A DNA stretch of 64,000 nt from NCBI RefSeq assembly GCF_947487605.1, contig NZ_CANKXK010000003.1, positions 124,001-188,000 of the forward strand, written 5' to 3'. Below, piece by piece: positions 9,496 to 19,930 of this stretch; within the stretch, counting starts at the first letter, position 1; the number at the start of each line of letters is the position of its first letter. This DNA is from an uncultured Algibacter sp. Its GTDB lineage: Bacteria > Bacteroidota > Bacteroidia > Flavobacteriales > Flavobacteriaceae. Position numbers and translations under genes: made by a program. The notes beneath the pieces are model-generated. The model did no database searches and was not told the origin of the DNA. It saw only the letters and a program-made list of their open reading frames with translations.

Positions 9496-10200
9496 ATGAC
9501 CATAAAAGACAAACTAACCGCCCAACGTATTTACATCCTTTTAGGTGGTTTATTCATCACATCATTAGTAGTTTCAAATCTTATTTTCCAGAAATTTTTC
9601 TATTGGTATCCATTTGATATTGAAATTTTCGGAAGCAAGCTTTTTGAAATTTCTGTTGGAATTTTACCGTATCCTATCACGTTTTTAATCACTGACTTAA
9701 TTAGTGAAATCTACGGAAAAAAACGCGCAAACGATGTGGTTGTGGTTGGCATTTTTGCTTCATTGTTTTCACTTTTAATTATTTATGTTGCCGATATTGT
9801 TCCCGCAACATATTGGGCTCCGGTTAACAACGACATGTTTAAAACCGTTTTCGGTAATTCTACTATTGCTGTTTTTGCAAGCATGCTTACCTATTTATTT
9901 GCGCAGTTTATAGACATCCAAATTTATCATTTCTGGAAACGCTTAACTAAAGGCAAACACTTATGGCTAAGAAATAATTTCTCCACTTGGTTTTCACAAT
10001 TTGTAGATACCTTCACCATAGTATTTTTACTATGTTCTTTTGGAATTATAGACTGGGTAAATTTTAAAGGCTTGTTAGTTAGTGGCTTTTTATTCAAAGT
10101 AATTATAGCAGCTTGCGACACCCCGTTTTTATATTTAGGGGTGTATTTATTCAGAAAACGCTTCAATTTAAAAGTGAATGAAGAGATTGATTTACTTTAA
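9496..10200 (+). CDS. Queuosine precursor transporter (YhhQ/DUF165 family)
   Basis: Multi-TM protein with YPITFLITDLISEIYGKKRAN and FSQFVDTFTIVFL, typical of the VUT/YhhQ family. Confidence 0.88.
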   Translation: MTIKDKLTAQRIYILLGGLFITSLVVSNLIFQKFFYWYPFDIEIFGSKLFEISVGILPYPITFLITDLISEIYGKKRANDVVVVGIFASLFSLLIIYVADIVPATYWAPVNNDMFKTVFGNSTIAVFASMLTYLFAQFIDIQIYHFWKRLTKGKHLWLRNNFSTWFSQFVDTFTIVFLLCSFGIIDWVNFKGLLVSGFLFKVIIAACDTPFLYLGVYLFRKRFNLKVNEEIDLL

Positions 10201-10289
10201 TTTTTCAGAAAGAATTAACACTAATAAAAAGCGAATTTCATCTTTTAGCACCATTTTTGCGTATATATTTATAAGCTGAAAAAAGTAAA

Positions 10290-10316
10290 GATTTCCGCCT
10301 TTGCGGGAATGACAAA
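10290..10316. repeat. REP-like palindrome (type 2)
   Basis: GATTTCCGCCTTTGCGGGAATGACAAA. Confidence 0.75.
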
Positions 10317-10325
10317 TTATTGTTT

Positions 10326-13022
10326 ATGAAAAAAGCATTTAAAATTATTGGAATTACTTTATTAATCATCATCGCATTTTTAATTGCTATTCCATTCGCT
10401 TTCCAAGGTCAGATAAAAGATATGGTAAAGCGTTTTATTAATGAAAACCTAAATGCACAAGTAGAGTTTAGCGATGTCTCTCTAAGTTTTATTAGAAGCT
10501 TTCCGCAAGCACATGTTAATGTAAATGATTTGGTAATAACCAATTTTGAACCGTTTAAAGATGAAACTTTTGCAACGGTTAAAGATATTTCGTTTACCAT
10601 GTCTGTAAAAGAATTATTTAAAACTGCTAATGAAAATCCTATTGTTGTAAATTCAATAACTATAGACGAAGCACTTTTAACTCTAAAAACCGATAAGTTT
10701 GGAAATAACAATTACGATATAACAAAAGAAGACCCGAACAAAACACCCAAGGATAACGAATCTGAAAGTTTTTCATTTAGTCTTGAGGATTATAAAATAA
10801 AAAATAGTGCCTTTACTTATATTGATGAAGCTTCTAAAACTTTGATTTATATTACCGAATTAAACCACGAAGGCCATGGTACGTTTTCAGCAGAAACTTC
10901 AGAATTAAACACCAAAAGTGAAGCTAATGTGAGTTTTACTTTAGACAGCACCAATTACTTAAACAATAATCCTATAAAATTAGATGCCTTAATTGGTCTA
11001 GATTTAGAAAACAGCAAATACACCTTTAAAGAAAACAAAGCTTTTATAAATAATTTACCTTTAGAGTTTCAAGGCTATGTCCAACAACTTGAAAACGGAC
11101 AACAAATTGATATTTCGTTTGAAAACCCAGAATCAAGCTTTAAAAATTTCTTAGCAGTTATTCCTAAAACCTATTCTAAAAATATTGAAGAAGTTCAAAC
11201 CACAGGAGATTTTAAAGTAAAAGGACTCATTAAAGGCGTAAGTTCAGACGAAACTATTCCAAATTTGGATATCAGTATTACATCAAATAATGCATCCTTT
11301 AAATATCCAGATTTACCTAAACGTGTGCAAAATATTGTGATTAATACAGAAATAAAAAACACAACAGGAAAAGTTAATGACACTTATATAGACATTAAAA
11401 CATTACATTTTAAAATTGATGATGATGCTTTTAAATCGTCGGCAACTTTAAAAAATATCACAAAAAACATGCTAGTAAATGCTCATGTTGATGGTGTTTT
11501 AAATTTGGCAAACATTACCAAGGCATACCCTGTAGAATTAGAAAATGCGCTTACTGGTATTTTAAAAGGAAAAATAAATACGGCTTTTGATATGAATGCT
11601 ATTGAAACTAATGCTTTTGATCGCATTAAAAATAATGGTTCAGCAAGCATTACTGATTTTGTGTTTTCTTCGGAAGACATTGTGAATCCTATTCATATCT
11701 CTAAAGCTGATATGACCTTTAATCACGAAACTGTATCTTTAAATAATTTTAAAGCAAAAACTGGTGAAAGCGATTTAGATGCCTCTGGAACTACAAATAA
11801 TTTATTAGGGTTTTTACTAAGCGATAATACCTTAAAAGGGAATTTTAACGTAAACTCAAACCTCTTTAAAGTGAGTGATTTTATGACTGAAGATGGAGCT
11901 TCAGCAGAAAATAAAACCACTAGCGATTCTGAATCTTTAAAAATACCTGCCTTTTTAGATTGTGCCATTAATGCTAATGCTAAAACGGTTGTTTATGATA
12001 ATTTAAATTTAAAAGAAGTCACTGGAACACTTTATATAAAAGACCAACAGGCTTCCATACAAAATATGACATCGAGCATATTTGATGGTGCTTTATCTAT
12101 AGCTGGAGATGTTTCAACAAAAAACGAAACACCAACTTTTAGTTTAAATTTAGGTGCCGATGGATTCGATATTGCAAAATCGTTTAAGGAAATAGAATTA
12201 CTGCAAAACTTAGCACCTATTGCAAAACTGCTTCAAGGAAAATTGAATACAAACATTAATCTTTCTGGCGAATTAGATAAAGAGTTTTCACCAAACCTAA
12301 ATACCGTTTCTGGTAATGCTTTGGCACAATTACTAACTACTAAGATTAGTGCAAAGCAAGGAGAGCTATTCAATAAATTGGAAGGTGCATTAAGTTTTAT
12401 CGATTTTAGCAAACTCAATTTAAAAGACTTAAAAACCAAATTAGCATTTGCCAATGGAAAAGTGAGTGTTAAGCCTTTCGATATACAATACCAAGATATT
12501 AGCATTACGGTTTCTGGTGGCCATGGTTTTGACAAAACATTAGACTATGATGCCGTTTTTAACGTACCTGCAAAATATTTAGGTAGTGAAATAAATCAAT
12601 TAATTGGAAAAATTGATTCCGATGCAACAAAAAACATTACCATTCCTGTAACCGCAAATATTGGTGGTAGTTACTCCAATCCAACAATAAAAACAGATTT
12701 AACTAGTGGAGTTTCTAATTTAACCAAACAACTTATAGAGGTCCAAAAACAAAAATTACTAAATCAAGGCAAAGACAAAATAACAGACATGCTTGGTGAT
12801 ATTATAGGCGGTAACAAAACAAAAACCGATTCTATTAAGAAAGACCAAAATTCGGTAGTCCAAGATGTGCTAAAAGATATGATGGGAAATAAACCAAAAA
12901 CTAAGGATACATCATCAACAAAAACCGATTCTATAAAAACGAATCCAACAACAGATGCTGTTAAAAATGTATTAGGTGGGTTATTAAGTAAAAAGAAGAA
13001 GACAAAAGATACGATTAATTAG
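10326..13022 (+). CDS. AsmA-like outer membrane biogenesis family protein
   Basis: N-terminal TM segment followed by AsmA-like ..MVKRFINENLNAQVEFSDVSLSFIRSFPQAHVNVNDLVI.. and long beta-rich repeats. Track start 10320 is TTG; ATG at 10326 preferred. Confidence 0.85.
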   Translation: MKKAFKIIGITLLIIIAFLIAIPFAFQGQIKDMVKRFINENLNAQVEFSDVSLSFIRSFPQAHVNVNDLVITNFEPFKDETFATVKDISFTMSVKELFKTANENPIVVNSITIDEALLTLKTDKFGNNNYDITKEDPNKTPKDNESESFSFSLEDYKIKNSAFTYIDEASKTLIYITELNHEGHGTFSAETSELNTKSEANVSFTLDSTNYLNNNPIKLDALIGLDLENSKYTFKENKAFINNLPLEFQGYVQQLENGQQIDISFENPESSFKNFLAVIPKTYSKNIEEVQTTGDFKVKGLIKGVSSDETIPNLDISITSNNASFKYPDLPKRVQNIVINTEIKNTTGKVNDTYIDIKTLHFKIDDDAFKSSATLKNITKNMLVNAHVDGVLNLANITKAYPVELENALTGILKGKINTAFDMNAIETNAFDRIKNNGSASITDFVFSSEDIVNPIHISKADMTFNHETVSLNNFKAKTGESDLDASGTTNNLLGFLLSDNTLKGNFNVNSNLFKVSDFMTEDGASAENKTTSDSESLKIPAFLDCAINANAKTVVYDNLNLKEVTGTLYIKDQQASIQNMTSSIFDGALSIAGDVSTKNETPTFSLNLGADGFDIAKSFKEIELLQNLAPIAKLLQGKLNTNINLSGELDKEFSPNLNTVSGNALAQLLTTKISAKQGELFNKLEGALSFIDFSKLNLKDLKTKLAFANGKVSVKPFDIQYQDISITVSGGHGFDKTLDYDAVFNVPAKYLGSEINQLIGKIDSDATKNITIPVTANIGGSYSNPTIKTDLTSGVSNLTKQLIEVQKQKLLNQGKDKITDMLGDIIGGNKTKTDSIKKDQNSVVQDVLKDMMGNKPKTKDTSSTKTDSIKTNPTTDAVKNVLGGLLSKKKKTKDTIN

Positions 13023-13097
13023 GATTTTTTGATAAAAAGTCTCAACTTTGCATCCCTTTTTAGGAAATCCTTGAAAACGAAATAATAAAATATATTT

Positions 13098-13292
13098 ATG
13101 TTAAAGATTATAGTTAAAGATGGTGAGAACATCGAAAGAGCTTTAAAACGTTACAAAAGAAAGCACAGAAACATTAAAGTAATGCAGAACTTAAGAGACG
13201 GTCAGTTTTTTACAAAACCTTCTGTTAAGCGTCGCCGTGAAATTCAAAAAGCTGAATATATCCAAAACTTAAGAGATCAAGAGGATATATAA
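13098..13292 (+). CDS. rpsU: 30S ribosomal protein S21
   Basis: MLKIIVKDGENIERALKRYKRKHRNIKVMQNLRDGQFFTKPSVKRRREIQKAEYIQ. Confidence 0.96.
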   Translation: MLKIIVKDGENIERALKRYKRKHRNIKVMQNLRDGQFFTKPSVKRRREIQKAEYIQNLRDQEDI

Positions 13293-13317
13293 ATCTTTAA
13301 TTACCTTATAAATGAAT

Positions 13318-13348
13318 CCCATTTGCATTAATTGTAAATGGGTTTTTT
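13318..13348 (+). terminator. Terminator after rpsU
   Basis: CCCATTTgcattaattgtAAATGGGtttttt. Confidence 0.75.
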
Positions 13349-14141
13349 AGTTTATAGTAATATTTACAACCAATCCCTCGTTAGCTCGAATATTGAAGAC
13401 TGTCTGGTCCTCAAAAATAAGATATTGCCCCTTTATACCAACCAGCTTACCAGAATATTTATGTTCCTTTATAATATTCAAACTTTTAGGTTTTTCTGGA
13501 TATTTATTTACAGGAAATTCTAAATTAGTTTCTGTATTACTTTCTATAAAATAATCTTTTGCTTCTTCTGGTATATATTGCCTTAAACGATCACGCCACT
13601 CAACCAAGTTCTCGTCCTTTATATCATTCTTAAGCATACTTCTCCAGTTAGTTTTATCACTTACATAATTCTTCAAGGCTACTTCTGTAATACCAGCTAG
13701 ATACCTATTTGGAACTTCTACAATTTCTATAGCCTCATGTGCCCCTTGGTCAATCCATCGAGTTGGTACTTGACTTTTTCTAGTAACACCAACCTTAACA
13801 TTGCTTGAATTAGCTAAATAAACTATATGTGGTTGCAATTGTGCCTTTTTTTCATATTCTAAGTCTCGATCCTCTTTACCTAAATGTGCAGTACTAAGTT
13901 CTGGTCTCATAATCCAATCTCCAGCACGGGCAGTATCGTAAAAACACTGTTTATCAAAGCCTTGTCTGTAAATAGGCTTATCCAATCCACAGTTTAAACA
14001 TTGATACTTTACAAATTGAATAGTAATGGATTTATTGAGCAACTGATTCATATTTAAAAAGTCATTTTTAAATACTAAATAATATTGAATTGGATACGAA
14101 AACTCGGTTTCCATTTTTGTTAAAACACCTTGGTAGGTCAT
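13347..14141 (-). CDS. DUF2797 domain-containing protein
   Basis: Cys-containing CLNCGLDKPIYRQGFDKQCFYDTARAGDWIMRPELSTAHLGKEDRDLEYE...VKVGVTRKSQVPTRWIDQGA, recognised DUF2797 pattern. Confidence 0.85.
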   Translation of the reverse strand: MTYQGVLTKMETEFSYPIQYYLVFKNDFLNMNQLLNKSITIQFVKYQCLNCGLDKPIYRQGFDKQCFYDTARAGDWIMRPELSTAHLGKEDRDLEYEKKAQLQPHIVYLANSSNVKVGVTRKSQVPTRWIDQGAHEAIEIVEVPNRYLAGITEVALKNYVSDKTNWRSMLKNDIKDENLVEWRDRLRQYIPEEAKDYFIESNTETNLEFPVNKYPEKPKSLNIIKEHKYSGKLVGIKGQYLIFEDQTVFNIRANEGLVVNITIN

Positions 14142-14183
14142 AAAAAAAAGTCTTATTTTTAAGAACTTAAATATAAAACAAAT

Positions 14184-15698
14184 ATGCCAATTCCTTTAGT
14201 AAATTCTATTGCTTCTTGGTTCCTAAAAAAGCGTTTTCATCAAATAGAACTCTTTTTAAAATACCCTAACGAAGTACAAACAGAATTACTTTTAAGCTTA
14301 ATAGATTATGCTAAAGACACCGAAATAGGCAAACAATATAATTTTGCTTCGATAAAAAATTATAAAACGTTTGCAGAAAGAATTCCTATAAAGAATTACG
14401 AAGCGTGCCAAGATTTAATTCAACGTTCAAGACAGGGTGAAAACAATATTTTTTGGCCATCATCAATCAAATGGTTTGCAAAATCAAGTGGCACCACTCG
14501 GTCTAAAAGTAAATTTATTCCCGTTAGTTCTGAATCATTAGAAGATTGTCATTACGCAGCCAGTAAAGATTTGCTTTGTATGTATTTAAATAACAACGAA
14601 GATTCTCAGTTGTTCACTGGTAAAAGTTTGCGATTAGGCGGAAGCAAACAATTATATAAAGAAAACGGGACTGTGTTTGGAGATTTATCGGCTATTTTAA
14701 TAGACAATATGCCATTTTGGGCAGAATTTAGTAGCACCCCAAGCAACAAGGTATCCCTAATGAGCGATTGGGAACACAAAATGCAAGCCATTGTAGATGA
14801 AACTATAAATGAGAATGTTACTAGCTTAGCTGGTGTACCTTCTTGGATGCTCGTATTACTAAATGATGTTTTAAAAACCACAGGTAAGCAGAACCTATTT
14901 GAAATCTGGCCCAATTTAGAAGTTTACTTTCATGGTGGCGTGAGCTTTACACCTTACATAGACCAATACAAAAACATTCTTCCAAAAAAGGATTTTAAGT
15001 ATTATGAGATTTATAATGCTTCTGAAGGATTTTTTGCTATTCAAGATCAAAATAATTCCGATGAATTATTACTGATGCTAGATTATGGGATTTTCTATGA
15101 ATTTATACCAATGCATGTTTACGGCACAGAAGAAGAATATGCTATCCCATTAGGAGACGTACAACTAAATAAAAATTACGCTATTATAATAACCACCAAT
15201 GCGGGATTATGGAGATATAAAGTTGGAGACACTGTTAGGTTTACGTCTTTAAATCCATACCGAATAAAAGTTACTGGTAGAACCAGACATCATATAAATG
15301 TTTTTGGCGAAGAGCTTATTATAGAAAATGCAGAAGCAGCTTTAAAAAAAGTTTGTAAACGTACAAAGGCTGAAATTGTAGATTTTACTGCGGCACCAAT
15401 TTTTATGGAAGGGAAAGAAAAAGGAGGACACGAATGGCTCATTGAATTTAAAACACCTCCCAAGGATCTTAATTATTTTAACGAGTTATTTGATAACGCT
15501 TTAAAGTCTTTAAATTCTGATTATGAAGCTAAACGTTATAATAATATAACATTAAATAAACCAAAAATACATGTAGCTAGAGAACATCTCTTTTATGATT
15601 GGCTAAAACAAAACAATAAACTTGGTGGACAACATAAAATACCTAGACTCTCTAATTCCAGAAATTATCTCGAAGCATTATTAAACTTAGATTCTTGA
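14184..15698 (+). CDS. GH3 auxin-responsive promoter family protein
   Basis: WFAKSSGTTRSKSKFIPVS, LAGVPSWMLVLL, YNASEGFFAIQD, TNAGLWRYKVGDTVRFTSLNPYRIKVTGRTRHHINVFGEEL. Confidence 0.92.
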   Translation: MPIPLVNSIASWFLKKRFHQIELFLKYPNEVQTELLLSLIDYAKDTEIGKQYNFASIKNYKTFAERIPIKNYEACQDLIQRSRQGENNIFWPSSIKWFAKSSGTTRSKSKFIPVSSESLEDCHYAASKDLLCMYLNNNEDSQLFTGKSLRLGGSKQLYKENGTVFGDLSAILIDNMPFWAEFSSTPSNKVSLMSDWEHKMQAIVDETINENVTSLAGVPSWMLVLLNDVLKTTGKQNLFEIWPNLEVYFHGGVSFTPYIDQYKNILPKKDFKYYEIYNASEGFFAIQDQNNSDELLLMLDYGIFYEFIPMHVYGTEEEYAIPLGDVQLNKNYAIIITTNAGLWRYKVGDTVRFTSLNPYRIKVTGRTRHHINVFGEELIIENAEAALKKVCKRTKAEIVDFTAAPIFMEGKEKGGHEWLIEFKTPPKDLNYFNELFDNALKSLNSDYEAKRYNNITLNKPKIHVAREHLFYDWLKQNNKLGGQHKIPRLSNSRNYLEALLNLDS

Positions 15699-15873
15699 AA
15701 ATCGCATTTATTCGATAAAGTGTATTGCTAAAAGTTTTTAAACGAGTATTTCATCTAATCATCTAAAAGCTATAAAAATCTTTTGACCAATAGTTTATTA
15801 AGTATACTTTTATTGAAGTTTAATAGACGAACGAAAAATTCCTCATAATGTCCATTATTAATTAAATCCAAAT

Positions 15874-15905
15874 AAAAAAACCACGCTTAAGGCGTGGTTT
15901 TTTGT
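15874..15905. terminator. Bidirectional terminator between convergent GH3 gene and clpX
   Basis: aaaaaaaCCACGCTTaaggcgtggTTTTTTg: A/T-flanked perfect hairpin between convergent genes. Confidence 0.8.
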
Positions 15906-15927
15906 TTCTTAAAGCTGTGATTGTTAT

Positions 15928-17160
15928 TTATGAAACCGCTTTCAATTTTTTCAAAGTTGTTTTAGTCAATTTTTCTTCGGCATACATTTTAGTAACATTA
16001 AATTTCTTTTCATCACTACTTGGTAATTCAAACATAGCATCTGTTAAAATCTCTTCACATAAAGACCTTAGACCTCTCGCTCCTAATTTATACTCTATTG
16101 CCTTCCCTACAATAAAGTTTAATGCTCCATCAGTAATACTGAAATCTATTTCATCCATTGAAAACAGTTTTTTATACTGTTTAATAATCGCATTTTTAGG
16201 CTCTGTTAAAATAGCTCTTAATGTATTAGCATCAAGTGGATCCATATATGTTAGTACTGGTAAACGACCAATAATTTCTGGAATTAATCCAAAATCTTTT
16301 AAATCTTTAGGAATGATATACTGAAGCAAATGATCTTGATCCACCACATCATCAGACATGGAAGCACTATAACCCACAGCTTGCATATTCAATCGTTTAG
16401 AAATTACGCGGTCTATACCATCAAAAGCGCCACCCGCAATGAACAAAATATTTTCTGTATTTACTTCTATAAATTTTTGGTCTGGATGCTTTCTACCTCC
16501 TTTTGGTGGAACATTTACAACCGTTCCTTCTAACAATTTTAACAAGGCTTGTTGTACACCCTCACCAGAAACATCCCTTGTAATGGACGGATTATCACTT
16601 TTACGGGCAATTTTATCTATTTCATCAATAAAAACGATGCCCTTTTCAGCTTTATCGAGATTATAATCTGCAGCTTGTAACAATCGTGTTAAAATACTTT
16701 CGACATCTTCTCCTACATAACCTGCTTCGGTTAAAACAGTGGCATCAACAATAGCTAAAGGAACATTAAGCATTCTAGCAATGGTTTTAGCCATAAGTGT
16801 TTTACCTGTACCTGTTTGTCCAACCATAATGATATTACTTTTTTGAATATCAATATCGTCATTTGATGCTGGCTGCAACAATCTTTTGTAATGATTATAA
16901 ACAGCTACAGACATCACTTTTTTAGTCATTCCTTGACCAATAATATATTCGTCTAAAAACTCCTTGATTTGCTGTGGTTTGCGAAGTTTTAACTCTGCCG
17001 ATAAGTCGCTACTATCGCTTTGTTTAGATTCTTCAATAACAATACCATGTGCCTGCTCAATACATCTGTCACAAATGTGTGCATCTAAACCAGCTATTAA
17101 TAAGTTAGTTTCTGGTTTCTTTCTTCCGCAGAAGGAACATTCTAATTCTTCTTTTGCCAT
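15928..17160 (-). CDS. clpX: ATP-dependent Clp protease ATP-binding subunit ClpX
   Basis: Zinc finger [17 protein letters not shown]...[45 protein letters not shown]. Confidence 0.98.
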   Translation of the reverse strand: MAKEELECSFCGRKKPETNLLIAGLDAHICDRCIEQAHGIVIEESKQSDSSDLSAELKLRKPQQIKEFLDEYIIGQGMTKKVMSVAVYNHYKRLLQPASNDDIDIQKSNIIMVGQTGTGKTLMAKTIARMLNVPLAIVDATVLTEAGYVGEDVESILTRLLQAADYNLDKAEKGIVFIDEIDKIARKSDNPSITRDVSGEGVQQALLKLLEGTVVNVPPKGGRKHPDQKFIEVNTENILFIAGGAFDGIDRVISKRLNMQAVGYSASMSDDVVDQDHLLQYIIPKDLKDFGLIPEIIGRLPVLTYMDPLDANTLRAILTEPKNAIIKQYKKLFSMDEIDFSITDGALNFIVGKAIEYKLGARGLRSLCEEILTDAMFELPSSDEKKFNVTKMYAEEKLTKTTLKKLKAVS

Positions 17161-17227
17161 TAATCAAATTTTAATATAAATCGTTAAAAATCAAAGTATA
17201 ACGAATTATAAAACTACAAAAATTTAT

Positions 17228-17902
17228 TTACTCACGTACTAAAACCTCATCTATCATGCCATACTCCTTGGCTTTATCGGCTTTCATCCAATAATCTCTA
17301 TCGCTATCGGCATATACTTTGTCGTATTCTTGACCCGAATGCTTACTAATAATTTTATAAAGTTCTTCCTTTAAAGTCAATATCTCGCGCGCTGTAATTT
17401 CAATATCACTTGCCTGTCCTTGCGCACCACCCAAGGGTTGGTGAATCATAACTCTAGAATGTGTCAAGCCACTACGTTTGCCTTTTTGACCTGCACATAA
17501 TAAAACGGCTCCCATAGATGCTGCCATTCCTGTACAAATAGTCGCTACATCTGGTTTTATAAACTGCATGGTATCATAAATACCTAAACCAGCATAGACA
17601 CTTCCACCTGGAGAATTGATATAAATTTGAATATCTTTTGAAGCATCCACACTTTCTAAAAACAACAGTTGTGCTTGAATAATGTTAGCCACTTGGTCGT
17701 TAATTGCGGTACCCATAAAAATAATTCGATCCATCATTAAACGCGAAAATACATCGAAAATTGCGATATTCATCTGGCGTTCTTCAATAATATTAGGGGT
17801 TAAACTCGTTGGATACATACTACTTACTATTTTATTATAATAAGTACTACTAATGCCTTGGTCTTTTATAGCAAATTTTTCAAATTCTTTTGCGTAATCC
17901 AT
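17228..17902 (-). CDS. clpP: ATP-dependent Clp protease proteolytic subunit ClpP
   Basis: INSPGGSVYAGLGIYDTMQFI, CTGMAASMGAVLLCAG, SRVMIHQPLGGAQGQASDIEI. Confidence 0.98.
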   Translation of the reverse strand: MDYAKEFEKFAIKDQGISSTYYNKIVSSMYPTSLTPNIIEERQMNIAIFDVFSRLMMDRIIFMGTAINDQVANIIQAQLLFLESVDASKDIQIYINSPGGSVYAGLGIYDTMQFIKPDVATICTGMAASMGAVLLCAGQKGKRSGLTHSRVMIHQPLGGAQGQASDIEITAREILTLKEELYKIISKHSGQEYDKVYADSDRDYWMKADKAKEYGMIDEVLVRE

Positions 17903-17984
17903 AATTGTTCTAAAATATTAATTTGATTTAAAACCTTGACTCACATCAAGATACATAAAGCTTTCTTTCAATATATATATAAAT

Positions 17985-18017
17985 AAAAAAGCGCTTAAAC
18001 AAATGCGTTTAAGCGCT
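17985..18017 (-). terminator. Terminator downstream of tig
   Basis: GCGCTTAAACaaatgcGTTTAAGCGC stem, T-run on the minus strand. Confidence 0.75.
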
Positions 18018-18041
18018 TAAATATAATGAATTATTATTTGA

Positions 18042-19370
18042 TTATTTGTCCCCGTAAACTTCTTTAACAAAGTTTTCGTAACTCATTTCTTTAACCTTCA
18101 AATTAGCCTTTTCTTTATATACTTGTAAAAGTTTTTGGCTAACTAACTGTTCTGAAATTCTACGTGCTTCATCTTGGTTTGATAATACACGTGCAGCGAT
18201 ATCGTCTAATTCTTTATCTGAAGGATTCATTTGACCAAATTGAGCCATTTGTCCTTTAATCATTTCTCTTGCATGATTCTTTATATCGTCCATGGTTACT
18301 TGAACGTTATTTTCCTCAATTAATTTTCCTTCAATTAATTGGTAACGCAAGCTTTTTTCAGACTTCTCATATTCTTCTTTTGCTTGTACTTCATCCATTT
18401 CTTTTTCACCAGCTGTTTGCATCCATTTTGTTAAAAACTCTGCTGGTAAATCGAACTTCGTATTTTCTACTAAGTACTCTGTAACATCATTCAATAATTT
18501 TTGATCTGCTTGTTGAACAAATTGTTTTTCGGCATCTTCCTTAATTTTTGTTTTCAACTCTGTTACAGAAGTTACGGTACCATTTCCAAAAAGTTTGTCA
18601 AACAATTCTTGATCTAAATCTGCAAATTCTCTTTGGTTAATTTCTGAAATTGTGAAAGACACTTCAATATCTAAGCCATGAACATCATCATGTCCTAATT
18701 TTAAGGCATGCATTAATTCATGTTCATCATTATAAAGACCTTTTGTTTTTAAAATAATAACATCGCCTGCTTTTGCACCAATAAATTGTTTTGCGGTTGC
18801 TTTACCCTTAAACTTATCTAAAGTTAAAGTTACCGTATTATCGATTTCGCGTTCTTCATTTTTAAAAGTTCCTGTAACCTCACTATCTTTTTCAACAGTT
18901 TCTTGCGAAATTAATTTCCCATATTGCTTTTGAATGCGCTCAACTTGCTCGTTGATCATTTTATCATCGGCAACAATATTGTATTGCGTAATCGCTTTTT
19001 TGCTCTTTAAATTTACTTCAAATTCTGGTGCTAAACCTAATTCGAATTCAAAAGAGAAGGCATCAGAATCCCAATCAACAGCATCTTGAGGCTTAGGTAA
19101 TGGTTGCCCAAGTACATCTAACTTTTCTTCGGTTAAATATTTATTTAATGCTTCTTGCAGTAATTTGTTAACTTCATCTACCAATACGGCTTTACCATAT
19201 TGTTTTTTAACCATTCCCATTGGCACATGTCCTTTTCTAAATCCTGGAATGTTCGCTGTTTTACGATAATCTGATAAGATTTTTTCAACTTTATCGCTAT
19301 AATCTTCTTTAGCAATATCCACTTTTACAACCGCATTTAATGCATCAACGTTTTCTCTTGTAATATTCAT
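18042..19370 (-). CDS. tig: Trigger factor
   Basis: MNITRENVDALNAVVKVDIAKEDY...NIPGFRKGHVPMGMVKKQYGKAVLVDEVN; upstream of clpP-clpX. Confidence 0.95.
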   Translation of the reverse strand: MNITRENVDALNAVVKVDIAKEDYSDKVEKILSDYRKTANIPGFRKGHVPMGMVKKQYGKAVLVDEVNKLLQEALNKYLTEEKLDVLGQPLPKPQDAVDWDSDAFSFEFELGLAPEFEVNLKSKKAITQYNIVADDKMINEQVERIQKQYGKLISQETVEKDSEVTGTFKNEEREIDNTVTLTLDKFKGKATAKQFIGAKAGDVIILKTKGLYNDEHELMHALKLGHDDVHGLDIEVSFTISEINQREFADLDQELFDKLFGNGTVTSVTELKTKIKEDAEKQFVQQADQKLLNDVTEYLVENTKFDLPAEFLTKWMQTAGEKEMDEVQAKEEYEKSEKSLRYQLIEGKLIEENNVQVTMDDIKNHAREMIKGQMAQFGQMNPSDKELDDIAARVLSNQDEARRISEQLVSQKLLQVYKEKANLKVKEMSYENFVKEVYGDK

Positions 19371-19425
19371 TTTTAATGATCTAAACCTTAAAAGGTATTT
19401 AATTTAAGTTTTAACTTGATTTTTT

Positions 19426-19453
19426 AGATTCCCATTTTCAGGGGAATGACAAT
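19426..19453. repeat. REP-like palindrome (type 2)
   Basis: AGATTCCCATTTTCAGGGGAATGACAAT. Confidence 0.7.
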
Positions 19454-19504
19454 TTCAATCGAAACTAAAAGACATAAATCTTTTAGAGTTTCTTGCAACT
19501 AAAA

Positions 19505-19540
19505 TTGGGATGCAAAAATATAACATTTTTCGCATCCCAA
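19505..19540 (-). terminator. Long hairpin, likely terminator of the holin-like gene
   Basis: TTGGGATGCaaaaatataacatttttcGCATCCCAA, followed by T-tract on the minus strand. Confidence 0.65.
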
Positions 19541-19566
19541 CAAAGTTTAATTGTCTGATTTTTAAG

Positions 19567-19914
19567 CTATTTTTTATCCTCTTTTAAAAGTGAATGAAGT
19601 ATTGATTGTAGTATGGACAGTAAGATACTAAAAAGAATTGCCCACCAAATTGAACTTACCGAAAATCCTTCAATTAATTTATCTGCCAACAAGATTATTA
19701 ATGCATTTATTACTAATAAAAATAAGCCCAATGTTACTATAGTTATTGGTAAAGTGAAAATTATTAATATCGGCTTTACTAATAAATTTAATATAGATAA
19801 AACAACGGCTACTATAATTGCGGTTAGATAACCATCGACAAAAACGCCTGATAAAACATGTGCTAAAATAAATACTGCAATTGCGTTTAATAGAAGTTTG
19901 ATTATTAGTTTCAT
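19567..19914 (-). CDS. Phage holin family (Phage_holin_4_2-like) small membrane protein
   Basis: 115 aa, several TM segments, LNLLVKPILIIFTLPITIVTLGLFLLVINALIILLADKLI is typical of this family. Confidence 0.85.
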   Translation of the reverse strand: MKLIIKLLLNAIAVFILAHVLSGVFVDGYLTAIIVAVVLSILNLLVKPILIIFTLPITIVTLGLFLLVINALIILLADKLIEGFSVSSIWWAILFSILLSILQSILHSLLKEDKK

Positions 19915-19930
19915 AATATTATGTTTTATG

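Noticed and set aside
19567-19914. Holin-family gene as evidence of a prophage
   Set aside because: No phage structural, lysis or integrase genes nearby; this family is common as a stand-alone chromosomal membrane protein.
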